64,000 nucleotides of DNA from Xanthomarina arctica (lineage in GTDB: Bacteria; Bacteroidota; Bacteroidia; Flavobacteriales; Flavobacteriaceae), in contig NZ_BMFQ01000001.1 in the NCBI RefSeq assembly GCF_014638915.1, positions 1,067,142-1,131,141 on the forward strand, read 5' to 3'. Under the pieces are notes generated by a model that made no database searches, was not told the DNA's origin, and saw only the letters and a program-made list of their open reading frames with translations. Numbering within the stretch: the stretch's first letter is position 1; each line of letters starts with the position of its first letter. Below are positions 62,737 through 64,000 of this stretch, piece after piece. The position numbers and the translations under genes are program-made.

Positions 62737-64000
62737 ATGAAAAAGCGTATCCTTGGATTTTGGGAAATTTGGAACATGAGTTTCGGATTTTTGGGAATTC
62801 AATTTGGCTTTGCCCTACAAGGAGGCTTTATGTCTCGTATTTTTCAAACGCTTGGAGCAGAAAAAGATGCCATCCCATTATTGTGGATTGCAGCACCCTT
62901 AACTGGATTATTGGTTCAACCAATAGTTGGTTATTTAAGCGATAGAACTTGGCATCCTAAATTAGGTCGACGCCGACCATATTTTTTAATTGGAGCCATA
63001 TTAAGTTCCTTCGCTTTGTTTTTCGTTCCAAACTCTCCCACATTATGGATGGCTGCCGGATTTTTATGGATCCTAGACGCGTCTATTAATATTTCTATGG
63101 AACCCTTTCGAGCTCTTGTAGCCGACAAGTTGCCTCAATCTCAACGCTCTTATGGCTTTGTTGTACAAACACTAATAATTGGAATAGGAACTTGGATAGC
63201 AAGTAATTTACCTTGGATGGTATCTCAATTAGGGGTTAGTAATTCTGCCGAATCTGGAGTCGTTCCAATGTCGGTTAAAGTCGCATTTGCAATTGGTGCA
63301 TTTGTGTTTTTAGCCAGTATTCTCTTTACAGTATTTAAAACAACCGAGTATCCGCCAGAGGATATGGAAGAGTTTGAACGTGAGAAAGCTAAAAAAAATC
63401 AATTTATTCCAGACATACTTAAAAACATAGGAAGCATGCCTTTAACTATGAAAAAACTTGGAATCATCCAGTTTTTCTCATGGTTTGCGTTTTTTACCAT
63501 GTGGAGTATGGCTAACCCGGCGTTAACGGAACATGTTTATCACACCCCAGCACCTCTAGAATCTAATTTTGATTTGGCTATTGTGGCGCAAGCAGACGCT
63601 TTTAACATTGCAAATACCGCTTTTCAAGAATCTTCAAATGCTGTTGGATCTGCCATGGGAGTTTATGGTCTATCGTCTATGGCTTTTGCTTTACTGCTAA
63701 CTTTTTACACTTCCAAAAGGAGAATTAATAGAAAACTAGTTCATATGTTTTCTTTAATGTTAGGAGGATTAGGGTTCTTACTTATGAGCTCAGCATCCCC
63801 AGAAAATTTAAAATACTGTTTTGTTCTTATTGGTTTTGCTTGGGGTAGTATACTATCTATGCCTTATGCTATGCTTTCTAGTTCTGTAGACCCTAAAAAA
63901 ATGGGGGTAATTATGGGAATTTTCAACATGTTTATAGTAATCCCTCAAATAATTGCGGCCTTAGGTGGTATCAATTTTGTGTCCGGATTATTAGGAGACG
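62737..64000 (+). CDS. MFS sugar (maltose-type) transporter, partial at window end
   Basis: The ATG at 62737 opens at least 421 codons with no stop before the edge. Repeated transmembrane segments, the motif DRTWHPKLGRRRPY between helices 2 and 3 and the AxPxxGxxxD signature match the SLC45/maltose-type MFS (sugar:cation symporter) group. Together with LacI, SusC/D and amylase it is expected to carry the imported maltose or maltodextrin across the inner membrane. The substrate is inferred. C-terminus not seen. Confidence 0.92.
   Translation, partial: MKKRILGFWEIWNMSFGFLGIQFGFALQGGFMSRIFQTLGAEKDAIPLLWIAAPLTGLLVQPIVGYLSDRTWHPKLGRRRPYFLIGAILSSFALFFVPNSPTLWMAAGFLWILDASINISMEPFRALVADKLPQSQRSYGFVVQTLIIGIGTWIASNLPWMVSQLGVSNSAESGVVPMSVKVAFAIGAFVFLASILFTVFKTTEYPPEDMEEFEREKAKKNQFIPDILKNIGSMPLTMKKLGIIQFFSWFAFFTMWSMANPALTEHVYHTPAPLESNFDLAIVAQADAFNIANTAFQESSNAVGSAMGVYGLSSMAFALLLTFYTSKRRINRKLVHMFSLMLGGLGFLLMSSASPENLKYCFVLIGFAWGSILSMPYAMLSSSVDPKKMGVIMGIFNMFIVIPQIIAALGGINFVSGLLGD

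Noticed and set aside
62931-63128. Minus-strand ORF in the MFS gene
   Set aside because: Antisense shadow of the transporter, which has continuous homology-like membrane segments.

Overview
The window reads as an AT-rich chromosomal segment of a member of the Flavobacteriaceae (Bacteroidota). The support is a type IX secretion (T9SS) toolkit (type A and type B C-terminal sorting domains, a PorP/SprF partner, an OmpA/PD40 protein), a SusC/SusD locus, Bacteroidota-style promoters (TAnnTTTG near -7, often with TTG near -33), and many Bacteroidota-typical families (DUF4407, DUF2254, M56/TonB fusions, TPR sensor kinases). No transposase, integrase, CRISPR array, rRNA or phage gene was seen. Genus cannot be fixed from the sequence alone.

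Region 1 (1-17 kb, minus strand): a cell-surface module made of an OmpA/PD40 lipoprotein-like protein, a PorP/SprF protein and a ~2600-residue type B adhesin. Next come a TPR-TM protein overlapping a TPR-TM-AraC regulator, and a second large secreted protein with a type A sorting domain. The two large secreted genes share an upstream element (TATACTATATATA, 22 bp, CCGAAATTT) at identical spacing, which suggests co-regulation.

Region 2 (17-30 kb): a 1.1-kb gene-poor stretch with a strong promoter and predicted hairpins; a cupin; a membrane protein with a PRC-barrel protein; a DUF2254 protein; a small secreted peptide followed by a TPR histidine kinase and response regulator pair; a DUF456 protein; and a BlaI/M56 (BlaR1-like) operon preceded by three copies of a 16-bp palindrome.

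Region 3 (30-39 kb): an overlapping GT2 glycosyltransferase and UPF0104 membrane protein pair, then housekeeping genes (ruvC, hemW) and small proteins (cyclase, DUF4870, MmcQ/YjbR, PhnA-like, STAS-like, SnoaL/NTF2-like).

Region 4 (39-44.5 kb): the most unusual block, an operon-like run of acyl carrier protein, glutamine-dependent asparagine synthase, enlarged NAD-synthase-like ATP pyrophosphatase and acyl-AMP ligase, facing a GNAT-like gene. This looks like a dedicated acyl-amide-forming pathway whose product is not obvious.

Region 5 (44.5-51 kb): DUF4407 protein, a second BlaI/M56 module with a different operator sequence, a secreted M28 peptidase, an M20 dipeptidase and tRNA-Leu(TAG).

Region 6 (51-64 kb): an alpha-glucan (starch/maltodextrin) utilization locus. 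It has a T9SS-secreted GH13 alpha-amylase, two tandem-duplicated SusE/F-type lipoproteins, SusD, SusC, a divergent LacI regulator with a perfect ACGAAAACGTTTTCGT operator between them, and a sugar MFS transporter cut by the window edge. An internal terminator separates the SusE/F genes from the amylase.
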